NCBI GenBank assembly: GCA_016223165.1
Contig: JACRPO010000003.1
Coordinates: 1 to 64,000 of the forward strand
Reading direction: 5' to 3'
Source: Burkholderiales bacterium
GTDB lineage: Bacteria > Pseudomonadota > Gammaproteobacteria > Burkholderiales > Burkholderiaceae_C
Length of the DNA: 64,000 nucleotides
The notes under the pieces are model-generated. The model ran no database searches and was not told the origin of the DNA. It was given only the letters and a program-made list of their open reading frames with translations. Numbering within the stretch: position 1 is the first letter of the stretch; every line of letters starts with the position of its first letter. Shown here in pieces: positions 24,246 through 33,000 of the stretch. The position numbers were made by a program, and so were the translations under genes.

Positions 24246-26233
24246 CACTTGCTGTAGGGCGTGCCGCGCGTGCCGAGCGGCCGATGACAGCCGGATTGCG
24301 AGCAATCGGTGACGACGGCGCTCGCCTTCGCCTCGTGGCGAAGCGTCTTGCGCTCCATCGAGCCGGCGTAGCGCGTGGCGCTGTCGTGGCACGACTTGCA
24401 CCAGCCGGCGCCGTTGCCCTGGCTGTTGTTGTGATTGATGCGCTGCGTCGGCCAGCTCGCCGTGCTGCTGTGGCACGCCTTGCAGTCCATCAGCGAGCCG
24501 CCGAGCAGCTGCGCCTCGGGGATGTGGTTGGCCGGCTTGGCCAGCGCGCCAGTCGTCCCCTCGCCCAGGTACTGGCCGTTGTGGCAGCCCTTGCACTCGG
24601 CCGTCGCGACGACGGTGTGGTTCATCGTCACGCTGGTCGTGAAGGCGGTCTGCGACCGGTGGCAGCTGTCGCACTTGGCCGCACCGGCCGGCACCGGCAC
24701 GTGCCCGGCATGCTTGCCCTTGGCCGAGACGCCGTTGTGGCAGGTGTCGCAGGTGCCGGTGCCCACCGCGTTGGCCGCCGTGTGCGCGCCGGTGACGCTG
24801 GTCCACACGGTGGTCGAGCGGTGGCAGGTGTCGCAGGTGGCGGTGGTGGCCACGTGCGTGGCCGACTTGCCTCGGGCCGTCGTGCCGTTGTGGCAGCTGG
24901 CGCAGGCCGTGGTGGCGACGACGGCATGGTTCATCGTCACCGCCGCGTTGAAGGCGGTCTGCGATCTGTGGCAGCTGTCGCACTTGGTGGTGGTGGAGGA
25001 GACCGGGATGTGCGCGGCGTGCTTGCCTTTGGCCGCGACGCCGTTGTGGCAGGTGTCGCAGGTGCCGGTGCCCACCGCGTTGGCCGCGGCATGCGCGAAG
25101 GTGGCGCCGGTCCACACCGTCGTCGAGCGGTGGCAGGTGTCGCAGGTGGCGGTGGTCGCCACGTGCGTGGCCGACTTGCCGGTGGCTGCCGTGCCGTTGT
25201 GGCAGCTCGCGCAGGCCGTGGTGGCCACGACGGCGTGGTTCATCGTCACCGCGGCCGTGAAGGCCGTCTGCGACCTGTGGCAGCTGTCGCACTTGGTGGT
25301 GCTCGAAGACACCGGGATGTGCGCGGCGTGCTTGCCCTTGGCCGCGACGCCGTTGTGGCAGGTGTCGCAGGTGCCGGTGCCCACCGCATTTGCCGACGAG
25401 TGCGCGCCGGTGACGCTGGTCCAGTTGGCGGTCGTGCGGTGGCAGGTCTCGCAGGCCGCGGTGGTCGCGACGTGCGTGGGTGGCTTGCCGGTGGCCGTGC
25501 TGCCGTTGTGGCAGCTCATGCACGCGGCCGTGGCGACGACCGTGTGGTCCATGCGCACGGCGACCGTGAAGCTCGCCTGCGAGCGGTGGCAGCTGTCGCA
25601 CTTGGCGGCACCGGCCGGCACCGGGATGTGCGCCGGGTGCTTGCCGCGCGCGCCGACGCCGTTGTGGCAGGTGTCGCAGGTGCCGGTGCCCACGGCGTTG
25701 GCCGCCGAGTGTCCGCCGGTGACGGCGAGCCAGGTGCTCGTCGAGCGATGGCAGGTCTCGCACGATGCGGTGGTCGGCAGGTGCGTGGCCGGCTTACCGG
25801 GCGCGATCGAGCTGTTGTGGCACGTCATGCACGTGCCCGGCGCGACGCCGCTGTGGCTGAAGCGCGCGCCGGTGAAGCTGCGCGTGTTGTGGCAGGCATC
25901 GCAGGCCTGCTGCGTCGGCACGTGCTTCACGGGCATCACGACGTTGCCGCGCGCCAGGCGCATGCCCGGCCGGTGGCACGAGGCGCAGTCGCGCGGCGTG
26001 CCCTGGAAGATGCCGTTCTGGTGGCAGCTCTCGCAGCGCGCCTGCGCATGGCGTTCGGTGAGCGCGAAGCCGGTGCGCAGATGGTCGAAGTCGGCGCTTT
26101 GCGGCGCCCCCTGGCGGGCCGGCTGCGCCAGCGAGGACGAACCCGGGGCCCAGGCCAGGGTCAGCCAGAGCAGCAGCGCCGCCAGCAGCGGCGCGGCCAC
26201 CCGGGTCAGCCCTCTCTTAGTGCTCGCCTTCAT
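24242..26233 (-). CDS. 23-haem c-type cytochrome
   Basis: A 663-residue exported protein; the ATG at 26233 has AGGAG upstream and also overlaps the previous stop (ATGA). After a signal peptide I count 22 CxxCH motifs plus one CSQSGCH (CX4CH) near the C-terminus, so 23 possible haems, about one per 29 residues. The centre is a tandem repeat of 103 residues, each with four haems in the order CDTCHN, CDSCHR, CASCHN, CDTCHR. Extra conserved His residues between them (GKH, MNH, THV) could be the second axial ligands. Such haem chains act as electron wires in the periplasm or at the surface. Its neighbours are a 24-haem cytochrome, a cytochrome b-like protein and a barrel. Confidence 0.93.
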   Translation of the reverse strand: MKASTKRGLTRVAAPLLAALLLWLTLAWAPGSSSLAQPARQGAPQSADFDHLRTGFALTERHAQARCESCHQNGIFQGTPRDCASCHRPGMRLARGNVVMPVKHVPTQQACDACHNTRSFTGARFSHSGVAPGTCMTCHNSSIAPGKPATHLPTTASCETCHRSTSTWLAVTGGHSAANAVGTGTCDTCHNGVGARGKHPAHIPVPAGAAKCDSCHRSQASFTVAVRMDHTVVATAACMSCHNGSTATGKPPTHVATTAACETCHRTTANWTSVTGAHSSANAVGTGTCDTCHNGVAAKGKHAAHIPVSSSTTKCDSCHRSQTAFTAAVTMNHAVVATTACASCHNGTAATGKSATHVATTATCDTCHRSTTVWTGATFAHAAANAVGTGTCDTCHNGVAAKGKHAAHIPVSSTTTKCDSCHRSQTAFNAAVTMNHAVVATTACASCHNGTTARGKSATHVATTATCDTCHRSTTVWTSVTGAHTAANAVGTGTCDTCHNGVSAKGKHAGHVPVPAGAAKCDSCHRSQTAFTTSVTMNHTVVATAECKGCHNGQYLGEGTTGALAKPANHIPEAQLLGGSLMDCKACHSSTASWPTQRINHNNSQGNGAGWCKSCHDSATRYAGSMERKTLRHEAKASAVVTDCSQSGCHRPLGTRGTPYSKW
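24630..25690. repeat. 309-bp tandem repeats encoding four-haem modules
   Basis: The CDTCHN anchor recurs at 24734, 25043, 25352 and 25661, exactly 309 bp apart, and the sequence between is strongly similar. Each unit encodes 103 residues and four haem sites, so haem number can change in steps of four by recombination. Confidence 0.9.
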
Positions 26234-28161
26234 GGTCGGCTCCTGTCGGAGGATGGATCGGGTGCGCCGAAGCGGCTGCCGCGCGGGCGCACCTGCTTCC
26301 AGCGCACAGCGGTGTGGCATTGCTCGCACGAGCCGCCGAAGGCACCGTCGTGCACGTCGTCGCGCCGGTGGCACGAGATGCAGGTGGTGACTAGCGCCGC
26401 CGCGGCGCGCCCCTTGGGCGCCGGCTCGGTGTGGCAGCGCTCGCAGGCGAGCGAGGCATGCGAACCGTCGAGCGCGAACTTCGTGCGCCGGTGGTCGAAG
26501 CTGCCCAGGCCCCAGTGGCGCGCGTTGTGGCAGCTCGCGCAGTCGGTGCCGAAGCGCGCCTCGTGCCGGTCGTCCTTGCGGTGGCAGCCGAAGCACTCGC
26601 GCGGCGCGTCGCGGTAGCGCGGCGTGGCGTGGCAGTCCTTGCAGGCCACCTGCACGTGGCGGCCAACGAGCACGAAGCGCGTGCGCGTGTGGTCGAAGGC
26701 GGCCACCTTCCAGCTGCGCTCGTCGTGGCAGCTCTCGCAGCGCGTGCCGAGCTGGCCCTCGTGCTTGTCGTTCTTCTTGTGGCACGAGTGGCAGTCGAGC
26801 GCCGTGCCGCGGAACTGCTTCGCATCGGCGTGGCAGCTCTTGCAGGCCAGGCCCGGCGCGGCATGCGCCAGGCGCAGCGGGAAGCGCGTCTTGGCGTGGT
26901 CGAACTTCGGCGCGCTCTTCCACTCGCGCTCGCCGTGGCAGGCGGCGCAGTCGGTGCCGAGCGTGCCCTGGTGGCGGTCGTCGGCGCGGTGGCAGCCGAT
27001 GCAGTCCTTGGGTGTCTGCTTGTGGTCGGCGTTCTTGTGGCACGACTCGCAGCGCGCGTCGCGGTGCTTGCCGCGCAACGTGAAGGCGGTCCTGTCGTGG
27101 TCGAAGCGGCCGCGCTCCTTCCAGTTCGCCTCGGTGTGGCAGGAAGCGCAGTCGCTGCCGAGGCGCCCTTCGTGCTTGTCGTCCTTGCGGTGGCAGTCGA
27201 TGCAGGCGCTGCCGGGCTTGTCGCGGCCGACGCCAAGGGCCGCGTTCGGGCCACTGGCGCCGGGCGCGGTGCCGTGGCAGTCGGCGCACCTGGCCGCGCG
27301 GTGCTTGCCGCGCAGCGCGAAGCGCGTCGCGGTGTCGTGGTTGAAGTTCGCCGGCCGCCAGGCGCGCGTGTCGTGGCACGACTCGCAACGCTCGCCGAGC
27401 TGGCCCCGGTGCGAGCGACGGTCGTCGTCACGGTGGCAGGCCACGCAGGCGCGTGGTGTGTCCTTGTACTTGCCTTCGCGGTGGCAGGAATCGCAGCGCG
27501 CCGGCGCATGTTTGCCGGTGAGCGCGAAGCGGGTCGTGCCGTGGTCGAACTTCACGTCCTTCCACGTCTGCTCGCCGTGGCAGTCGGCGCACTTCGGGCC
27601 GAGGCCGCCCTTGTGCACGTCGTCCTTGCGGTGGCAGGCGTTGCACTCGTGCGGCGCCTCGCGGTACCTGCGGCCGGGTTGGTGGCACGAGACGCATCCG
27701 ACCTTGGCGGTCTGCGGTCCCTTCGCCAGGTCCGCGTGCTTGCCGCGCAGCGGCCAGTCGGTGGCCGCATGGTCGAACGTCGCCTGATCGAGGTTGACGA
27801 TGCGCGCATTGCGGCCACGGTGGTCGGTGTGGCAGCTGCGGCAGGCCTGCGCCTGCCCCGGCGCGGCACGCATGCGACCGTGGAAGCCGGTGCGCTCACG
27901 CATGTCCTGCCCCACGTCCTTGTGGCACGACATGCACAACCGGTCCTGCGCCGCGCGGTCGAAGCGCACGTGGCACTGGGCGCAGTCGTCTTCCCACTTC
28001 GCGTGGCCGGCGATGACGTCGCCCGGCCGCAGCACCGACTCCAGGCTCTGCGCGCCGGCCGGCGCAGCGGCGAAGGCGGAGGCGAGCACGACCGTCAACG
28101 CGAGGACGATCCGGGGCGCGAGCCGGAGCACGAGCCGGAGCACCGACCTGAGAGCGAGCAT
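26230..28161 (-). CDS. 24-haem c-type cytochrome
   Basis: A 643-residue exported protein. The ATG at 28161 overlaps the upstream stop as TGATG. The signal peptide ends AAAPAGAQS. I count 24 CxxCH motifs and no variants. Most of the protein repeats a three-haem module of about 65-70 residues: LGxxCxxCH, W-K, FDHxxTxFxLxGKH, CxxCH, P-x-x-C-x-x-CHRKDD-x-H. The conserved FDH and GKH His are likely distal ligands, giving bis-His haems of low potential. The architecture differs from the 103-residue repeats of the adjacent 23-haem protein, so the two are probably partners rather than copies. The C-terminus (RPRGSRFGAPDPS) is short and polar, with no anchor. Confidence 0.93.
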   Translation of the reverse strand: MLALRSVLRLVLRLAPRIVLALTVVLASAFAAAPAGAQSLESVLRPGDVIAGHAKWEDDCAQCHVRFDRAAQDRLCMSCHKDVGQDMRERTGFHGRMRAAPGQAQACRSCHTDHRGRNARIVNLDQATFDHAATDWPLRGKHADLAKGPQTAKVGCVSCHQPGRRYREAPHECNACHRKDDVHKGGLGPKCADCHGEQTWKDVKFDHGTTRFALTGKHAPARCDSCHREGKYKDTPRACVACHRDDDRRSHRGQLGERCESCHDTRAWRPANFNHDTATRFALRGKHRAARCADCHGTAPGASGPNAALGVGRDKPGSACIDCHRKDDKHEGRLGSDCASCHTEANWKERGRFDHDRTAFTLRGKHRDARCESCHKNADHKQTPKDCIGCHRADDRHQGTLGTDCAACHGEREWKSAPKFDHAKTRFPLRLAHAAPGLACKSCHADAKQFRGTALDCHSCHKKNDKHEGQLGTRCESCHDERSWKVAAFDHTRTRFVLVGRHVQVACKDCHATPRYRDAPRECFGCHRKDDRHEARFGTDCASCHNARHWGLGSFDHRRTKFALDGSHASLACERCHTEPAPKGRAAAALVTTCISCHRRDDVHDGAFGGSCEQCHTAVRWKQVRPRGSRFGAPDPSSDRSRP

Positions 28162-29144
28162 CAATAGGCATGCACCGCAATCACATGCACGACGGCGCTG
28201 ATCACGAGCAGGTAGATGAAGGGCAGGTGGGCGATGTGCCACAAGGCAAAGACGCGCCCGAAGGCCTGCCGGCGGGCCACCTGCACCACCGCTTCGAGGT
28301 GATCGTCGACGAGACGTTGCGCGCGCCGACGGCGGCGCGCCTGCTCGTCGGCACTCCAGCGGCCGGCAGCGGCACGCGCCGCCAGCGGCGCGCGCAGGTC
28401 GCGCAGGCAGCGCCACAGCGCGAAGCGGCGCTGCATCGGCAGCAGCATCACCTGGCGCAGATCGCGCAGCCGCGTCGGCTGGCCGCCGATTTCGCGCGCC
28501 TCGAAGTCCTTGAGCCGTTGCTCGACGGGCGGCGCGTAGTGCAGCGCCGAGGGGCCGCCGGCCTCCTCCGCCAGTCGCCCGCGGCGCTGCACAGCCTGGA
28601 GCGTCGCCAGGGCATCCTCGATGTGGCTGTTCAGCCGCACGTAGAGGAAGCGCCCGACGACGCCGCTCGCGACGACGATGGCCATGCTGTACAGCGCCAC
28701 GGTGGCGTTCAGCGAGCCGGTGCGGAACGCCGCATGCACGAGGATGAGCCAGGGGCCGAACACGCCCATGGCGAGGTGGAACCAGAACCACGCCTTGACC
28801 TTGCCCAGGCGCCGCATCCAGCCCGCGTACTTGCGCAGCGGATACAGGAACAACAGCAGCATCATCGAGGCGCCTGCCACGCCGACCCAGTAGCCGAGGC
28901 GCTCCTGCGGCCGCACCCAGCCTTCTTCGCCGATCTGCCACGCCAGCGCCACGAGAGCGGCCAGGGCCGCCACGAGCAACAGGTCGCGCAGCCACTGGCG
29001 CTGGCCCGGGCGACCCGGCGAGCGAGGAGCCGATGCCGCGGGCGGGCCGTTCGGGTCGCCCAGCGGCGAAGGCTTGGCCGCCGCGAGCAGGCCTGCATCG
29101 GCCACCGTCGGCGCGAAGGAGTCGGTCATGCTGCCCATGCTCAC
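28161..29144 (-). CDS. Cytochrome b-like integral membrane protein (multihaem operon)
   Basis: A 327-residue protein with about five membrane helices: LRDLLLVAALAALVALAW, a second near WVGVAGASMMLLLFLYPL, WFHLAMGVFGPWLILVHAAF, LYSMAIVVASGVVGRFLY and a C-terminal IAHLPFIYLLVISAVVHVIAVHAY. Paired His in the third and last helices (HLAM..LVHA and WHIAH..VVHVIAVHAY) fit haem b ligation. A long cytoplasmic loop (about residues 180-290) separates the helices. The start is the GTG at 29144 (GTGA overlap) or the ATG at 29138. Its place just before the two multihaem genes suggests it passes quinol or membrane electrons to them (inference). Confidence 0.82.
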   Translation of the reverse strand: MSMGSMTDSFAPTVADAGLLAAAKPSPLGDPNGPPAASAPRSPGRPGQRQWLRDLLLVAALAALVALAWQIGEEGWVRPQERLGYWVGVAGASMMLLLFLYPLRKYAGWMRRLGKVKAWFWFHLAMGVFGPWLILVHAAFRTGSLNATVALYSMAIVVASGVVGRFLYVRLNSHIEDALATLQAVQRRGRLAEEAGGPSALHYAPPVEQRLKDFEAREIGGQPTRLRDLRQVMLLPMQRRFALWRCLRDLRAPLAARAAAGRWSADEQARRRRRAQRLVDDHLEAVVQVARRQAFGRVFALWHIAHLPFIYLLVISAVVHVIAVHAY

Positions 29145-30406
29145 AACTCGATGTGGATGCTCGTGGCCTGCAGCCGCGTGCGGTCGGCCGACAACGGGCC
29201 CTTGACGGCGACGCGCCGGTCGAGCGCCAGGTCGGCCGCGGTGCCGCCCTCGAAGCGCGGCGCGTCGGCGTAGCTGACGGTGACACCACGCACGACGAAG
29301 GTCTGGGCCTCCGTGTCGAGCGCGCTGATGCGGCCTTCGACCTCGAACGTGCGGCCGTCGCTGCCGTCGTCGGACTCGAGCTCCACTTCGCGCGCGATGA
29401 GCGTGCCGCCGACCGAGCGCCCCTCGACCTCGACCCGCGCACCGACGACGAGGCCGGCGGTGCCGCCCTCGAACTTCGCGCCGCTCGCATCCACCGGCAC
29501 GCCGTCGACGCTGAACGACTGCGGCGACGTGATCTGCGTGATGCGGCCTTCGATCTCGACCTGATCGCGATCGCCGAGCATCGGCGTGGCCGCGCGCAGC
29601 GCCGTGGCCACCCAGAGCGTGCCGCTGCGCGCCGGCTGCAGCTTGACGCGCGCGAGCGTGCCGGCGGGCAGCGACGCGGGCAGGTCGCCCCCGGCGAGCG
29701 CCGCGAGGTCGACCTCGAGGCCGCCGAGCACGACACGGCGCAGGCTGCGCTCGTAGCTCGTGACCGTGGCGCGCAGCACATACGCCGCGGCCGCCGGGCG
29801 CGGTTCGATGCGCGTGGCGACGATGCGGCCGTTGGCCACATCGAGTTGGCCGTGCACGGCCAGCACGTCGCCGGCACGAAGGGCCCCCAGGCCGGCGGCG
29901 AACTGCGCGTCGAGCGCCGTGGTCGGCGTGATGACGACGTGCTGGCCGAGCACCACGAGGGCGCCGCCGGCGGCGTCGACGCTGTCCACCGGGCCGATCA
30001 CCTGTTCGACCACACGCACGCGCTGCGCGGTCGACTCGCGGCGCGTGCCGCTCGTCACGACGGCCGAGCCTTCGATGGCCGTCATCGTGCCGAGCCGCAA
30101 CGCGTCGGGCGTGAGCGGCTGATCGTCGTCGTCGACGATCTGCGCGCCGCTCTCGTCGTGGTGGATGCCGGCGACGACGACGGAGCCGAAGCCGCTCACC
30201 GGCCCCACCGCCACGCTGGCGGGTGTGGCACCGGTGCCGCCGGAGTCGACACCGCCGCCGCAGCCGGCGAGTCCGATGCTCACCAGGATCGCGACCACCG
30301 CGATGAGCACATACGCCGCGCTCGCGCCCCAGGCAAGGCGAGCGGCCGTTGCCGCGTGCCGGGCATGTTGCCCGTACGGCGAATCAGGGTTTCGGGTCAT
30401 CGGCAT
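29141..30406 (-). CDS. DUF5666-type lipoprotein
   Basis: A 421-residue protein with a membrane-spanning or lipoprotein signal (VLIAVVAILVSIGLAGCGGG). The mature part repeats small beta-barrel units; the block VGPVSGFGSVVVAGIHHDES is characteristic of DUF5666, and later units repeat EVEGRI or EIEGRI with V-x-GVxV strands. The function of DUF5666 is not known; the fold suggests binding or assembly rather than catalysis. The ATG at 30406 (or 30400) overlaps the end of the DUF6502 gene by about 20 bp, and the stop overlaps the cytochrome b-like gene, so it is locked into the operon. Confidence 0.85.
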   Translation of the reverse strand: MPMTRNPDSPYGQHARHAATAARLAWGASAAYVLIAVVAILVSIGLAGCGGGVDSGGTGATPASVAVGPVSGFGSVVVAGIHHDESGAQIVDDDDQPLTPDALRLGTMTAIEGSAVVTSGTRRESTAQRVRVVEQVIGPVDSVDAAGGALVVLGQHVVITPTTALDAQFAAGLGALRAGDVLAVHGQLDVANGRIVATRIEPRPAAAAYVLRATVTSYERSLRRVVLGGLEVDLAALAGGDLPASLPAGTLARVKLQPARSGTLWVATALRAATPMLGDRDQVEIEGRITQITSPQSFSVDGVPVDASGAKFEGGTAGLVVGARVEVEGRSVGGTLIAREVELESDDGSDGRTFEVEGRISALDTEAQTFVVRGVTVSYADAPRFEGGTAADLALDRRVAVKGPLSADRTRLQATSIHIEL

Positions 30407-31259
30407 TCGAAGGCTCCATCGCTGCCGACGGGGTGGCCGGCAACGGTTCGTGATAGGCGTACAGGCCGACGCGCAGGCGGTGGTCGGGCGTGCGCCCGGC
30501 AGCGTCGTCCTGCTCGATCAGGCCCTCGAGGGCCGGCACGAGCGCGGCGAGCAGGTGCGTCCATTGCGCCGCGACGAGCGCCTGCGCGGCGGGCACCGAG
30601 GCGCCCGAGATCGTGTTGCTGAAGATCGCCTGCTCGAGGTGGCGGCGGTCGCGGTGCAGGACGTTCGAGACCGCCGCGGCGAGGTGGTCGCCGACGTTGG
30701 CGGCGAGGAACCCGTACAGGCGCGCCTCGTCGGCCTCGGGCACCACGCGCACGGGCAGCGGCACGACGCTGGCGCCTTCGTCGGTGAGCTTGACGAGCTT
30801 GAGGCGCAGCATCTCGTCGAGCAGGCTGCGCGGGTGCACGTGCCGGGTCACCGCCTGCGCCATCGACTCGAAGCTCGGCGCCGGCCCCTGGCGCGGCAGC
30901 TTGCGGACATGGCCATTGCGATGGCGCAGCGATCGGTCGGCAAGCCAGCGCGTGAGCAGCTGCGTCGCCGGCGTCATGCGCTGCAGCGCGCGCGGCGCGA
31001 GCTCGCCGCCGATGCGCGCCACGTCGCGCCGGCTCAGGCCGGTGGCCGTGGCGACCTGACTGACATCGCGCACCGCGCCGTCACCGGCGGCCTGCCGCCG
31101 CTCGCGCGCCGCGCGCACGTAGGCGCGCTTGAACAGTTCCTCGGCCTTCGCGAAGTGCAGGCCCTGCGCCACGCACAGGCGAGCCAGCGGCAGCAGCACC
31201 TCTTCGGCGGCGCGCAGCAGCAGCGCTTCGCGGTCGGCGGCGGTCTTGGGGTCGGGCAT
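30384..31259 (-). CDS. DUF6502 family protein, probable regulator or assembly factor of the multihaem operon
   Basis: A 291-residue soluble protein. I chose the ATG at 31259 because the upstream in-frame ATG (31289) lies inside a perfect palindrome. N-terminal helices (AEEVLLPLARLCVAQGLHFAKAEELFKRAYVRAA) precede a helix-turn-helix-like VSQVATATGLSRRDVARI (about residues 65-85) and a winged-type C-terminal region. DUF6502 genes commonly sit next to DUF5666 genes, as here. A DNA-binding role is my inference from the HTH-like stretch and the operator-like palindrome just upstream. It is the first gene of the seven-gene operon. Confidence 0.8.
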   Translation of the reverse strand: MPDPKTAADREALLLRAAEEVLLPLARLCVAQGLHFAKAEELFKRAYVRAARERRQAAGDGAVRDVSQVATATGLSRRDVARIGGELAPRALQRMTPATQLLTRWLADRSLRHRNGHVRKLPRQGPAPSFESMAQAVTRHVHPRSLLDEMLRLKLVKLTDEGASVVPLPVRVVPEADEARLYGFLAANVGDHLAAAVSNVLHRDRRHLEQAIFSNTISGASVPAAQALVAAQWTHLLAALVPALEGLIEQDDAAGRTPDHRLRVGLYAYHEPLPATPSAAMEPSNADDPKP

Positions 31260-31270
31260 GGCTCGGCTGG

Positions 31271-31291
31271 AAATGCGCAATTTGCGCATTT
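31271..31291 (-). promoter_or_regulatory. Perfect palindrome (operator candidate) upstream of the multihaem operon
   Basis: AAATGCGCAA, one central base, TTGCGCATTT: two perfect 10-bp arms ending 11 bp before the DUF6502 start. It is an AT-rich island in a GC-rich region, suited to a dimeric repressor. Autoregulation by DUF6502 is one possibility. Confidence 0.7.
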
Positions 31292-31306
31292 GTGCCTGAG
31301 GGCCAC

Positions 31307-31335
31307 CTTAAGAACAAGCGCCGGCCGTATCTCAA
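31307..31335 (-). promoter_or_regulatory. Candidate sigma-70-type promoter of the multihaem operon
   Basis: On the minus strand TTGAGA (31335-31330) and CTTAAG (31312-31307) are 17 bp apart. The -10 match is weak. The predicted transcription start would fall close to the palindrome at 31271-31291, so a bound protein would block transcription. Confidence 0.4.
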
Positions 31336-31419
31336 GCGTTAGCGTTTGTTCGCGCTCGGCGCGCCGGCCTCGCACACTCCTGCGCCTGGGCCAGGCAGCT
31401 CCGTGTCGGCGATCGCTGC

Positions 31420-33000
31420 TTACATGCCTGAAGTGGCGCTGAAGAGGCCGCGGGGGCTCGCGCCGGCCGCCGCCGGCAGGCGGACGACGGCCCGCAGGCC
31501 GGCGGGCGGCTGGCCCTGCAGATCGAGGGTGCCCCCGTAGAGCGACACCAGTTCGGTCGCGATCGACAGGCCGAGCCCGCTGCCCGGCGTCGACTCGTCG
31601 AGCCGGGCGCCGCGGGCGAGCACGGCCGCGCGGTGTTCCTGCGCGATGCCGGGGCCGTCGTCCTCGATGCAGATGATCAGCGAGGGGCTGGCCGCAGCGG
31701 CCTCGCCGCGGACCGCTACGCGCACCTCGTGCCGTGCCCACTTGCAGGCGTTGTCGAGCAGGTTGCCGACGATCGCCTGCAGGTCCTCGGCCTCGCCGGC
31801 GAAGGTACAGGCGGCGTCGAACGGCTGCACGGTCAGCCTGAGCGCGCGCGCGGCGTGCACCTTCTCCATCACCCGCATCAGAGCGGCGAGCACGGGCGCG
31901 ACCTCGGCGCGGGCACCGGGCAGGCCGCGCGTCGCCGCGGCGCGCGAGCGCGCCAGGTGCCAGTCGACGTGGCGCTGCGCCCGCACCACCTGCTCGTGCA
32001 CGAGCCGGGGCAGCTCGGCAGCCGCGGCGGCGTCGCGCCGTGCCGCGGTGGCCGCCTGCTGCATCGCGGCCAGCGGTGTCTTCAGCGCATGGGCCAGGTC
32101 GCCGGCCAACGCGCGGGCACGCGCCACGCCTTCGGCCTGGTGCGCGAGCACGGCGTTGAAGTCGTCCACCAGCGGCTGCACCTCGGCCGGCACAGCGCCT
32201 TCGAGGCGCTGCGTGCGGCCTTCGTGCACGGCGGCAAGTGCACGCTGCAACGTGCGCAGCGGCGCCAGGCCGACCGACAGCTGCGCCCACGTGGCCGCGC
32301 CGAGCAAGGCGAGCAGGACGGCGAGCGAGGCCGCCAGCACGCCGTTGAAGCGCTGCATCGCCGCCCGCGTCTCGCCGAGATCGGCCGCGACGATCAGCCG
32401 CCAGGGCGCCCCTTCGGCGGCGGCGGCAGCGCCGGTGGCGCCGCCCGCTGCGCCCGCATCTCGCCTGATCGTGCGCTCCACCACCCACAGCGCTTCGCCG
32501 CGCGGACCCGCCACCTCGTGCACATGCACGACGCCGCCGGCCAGCGCATCGGCCGGCAGCGCGAGGGTGGCGTCCCACAGCGAGCGCGAACGCAGAACGG
32601 CGCGTCGCTGCACATGCGGCTCGGCCCCCGCCTCGGCATCGATCTGCCAATACAGGCCCGAGTGCGGGCGCGACCAGCGCGGGTCGCTGAGCGCGCCCGC
32701 GTCGAGCACAGGCCGGCCGCCGGCGTCGAACTCCAGCCGCGCCGTCACCTGGTCCAGCTGTGCGGTCAACGTGGCGGTGAACTGGCGCAGCACATGGTCG
32801 CGAAAGAGCCCGGCCAGCAGCACCCCCGCCAGCACCAGCGCCATCGCGAGCGCCACCAGTGTCGCGGCGAGCAACCGCCGGCGCAACGAGCGTCGCCAGG
32901 CCGGGGCCGCGGCCGGGCTCGCCGCCGCACCCTCCGGCAGACGATGCCGGTGTTCGCCGATCGGTCCGGCCGCGCCGCGGCGCAGCTTGGGCAGCCTCAC
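31420..33000 (-). CDS. Sensor histidine kinase (QseC-like) controlling the shp-dhc-cytb module
   Basis: A 526-residue kinase with a GTG start at 33000 overlapping the response-regulator stop (GTGA). Two membrane helices (about residues 35-60 and 210-235) flank a periplasmic sensor domain of about 150 residues. A HAMP-like stretch follows, then the H-box ALAGDLAHALKTPLAAM, N-box NLLDNACKWA, G1 EDDGPGI and G2 GSGLGLSI. The layout is that of the QseC/PmrB group. The signal sensed is unknown; the adjacent PepSY and haem-protein genes suggest redox or cation stress. Confidence 0.92.
   Translation of the reverse strand: MRLPKLRRGAAGPIGEHRHRLPEGAAASPAAAPAWRRSLRRRLLAATLVALAMALVLAGVLLAGLFRDHVLRQFTATLTAQLDQVTARLEFDAGGRPVLDAGALSDPRWSRPHSGLYWQIDAEAGAEPHVQRRAVLRSRSLWDATLALPADALAGGVVHVHEVAGPRGEALWVVERTIRRDAGAAGGATGAAAAAEGAPWRLIVAADLGETRAAMQRFNGVLAASLAVLLALLGAATWAQLSVGLAPLRTLQRALAAVHEGRTQRLEGAVPAEVQPLVDDFNAVLAHQAEGVARARALAGDLAHALKTPLAAMQQAATAARRDAAAAAELPRLVHEQVVRAQRHVDWHLARSRAAATRGLPGARAEVAPVLAALMRVMEKVHAARALRLTVQPFDAACTFAGEAEDLQAIVGNLLDNACKWARHEVRVAVRGEAAAASPSLIICIEDDGPGIAQEHRAAVLARGARLDESTPGSGLGLSIATELVSLYGGTLDLQGQPPAGLRAVVRLPAAAGASPRGLFSATSGM

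Noticed and set aside
24630..25690. CRISPR-like or non-coding direct repeats
   Set aside because: The 309-bp repeats are coding, in frame, and carry haem motifs; there are no spacer-repeat units of CRISPR size anywhere in the window.
26431..28167. Plus-strand frame of 578 codons opposite the 24-haem cytochrome
   Set aside because: Ala/Val/Arg monotone antisense product; the minus strand has 24 intact CxxCH motifs.
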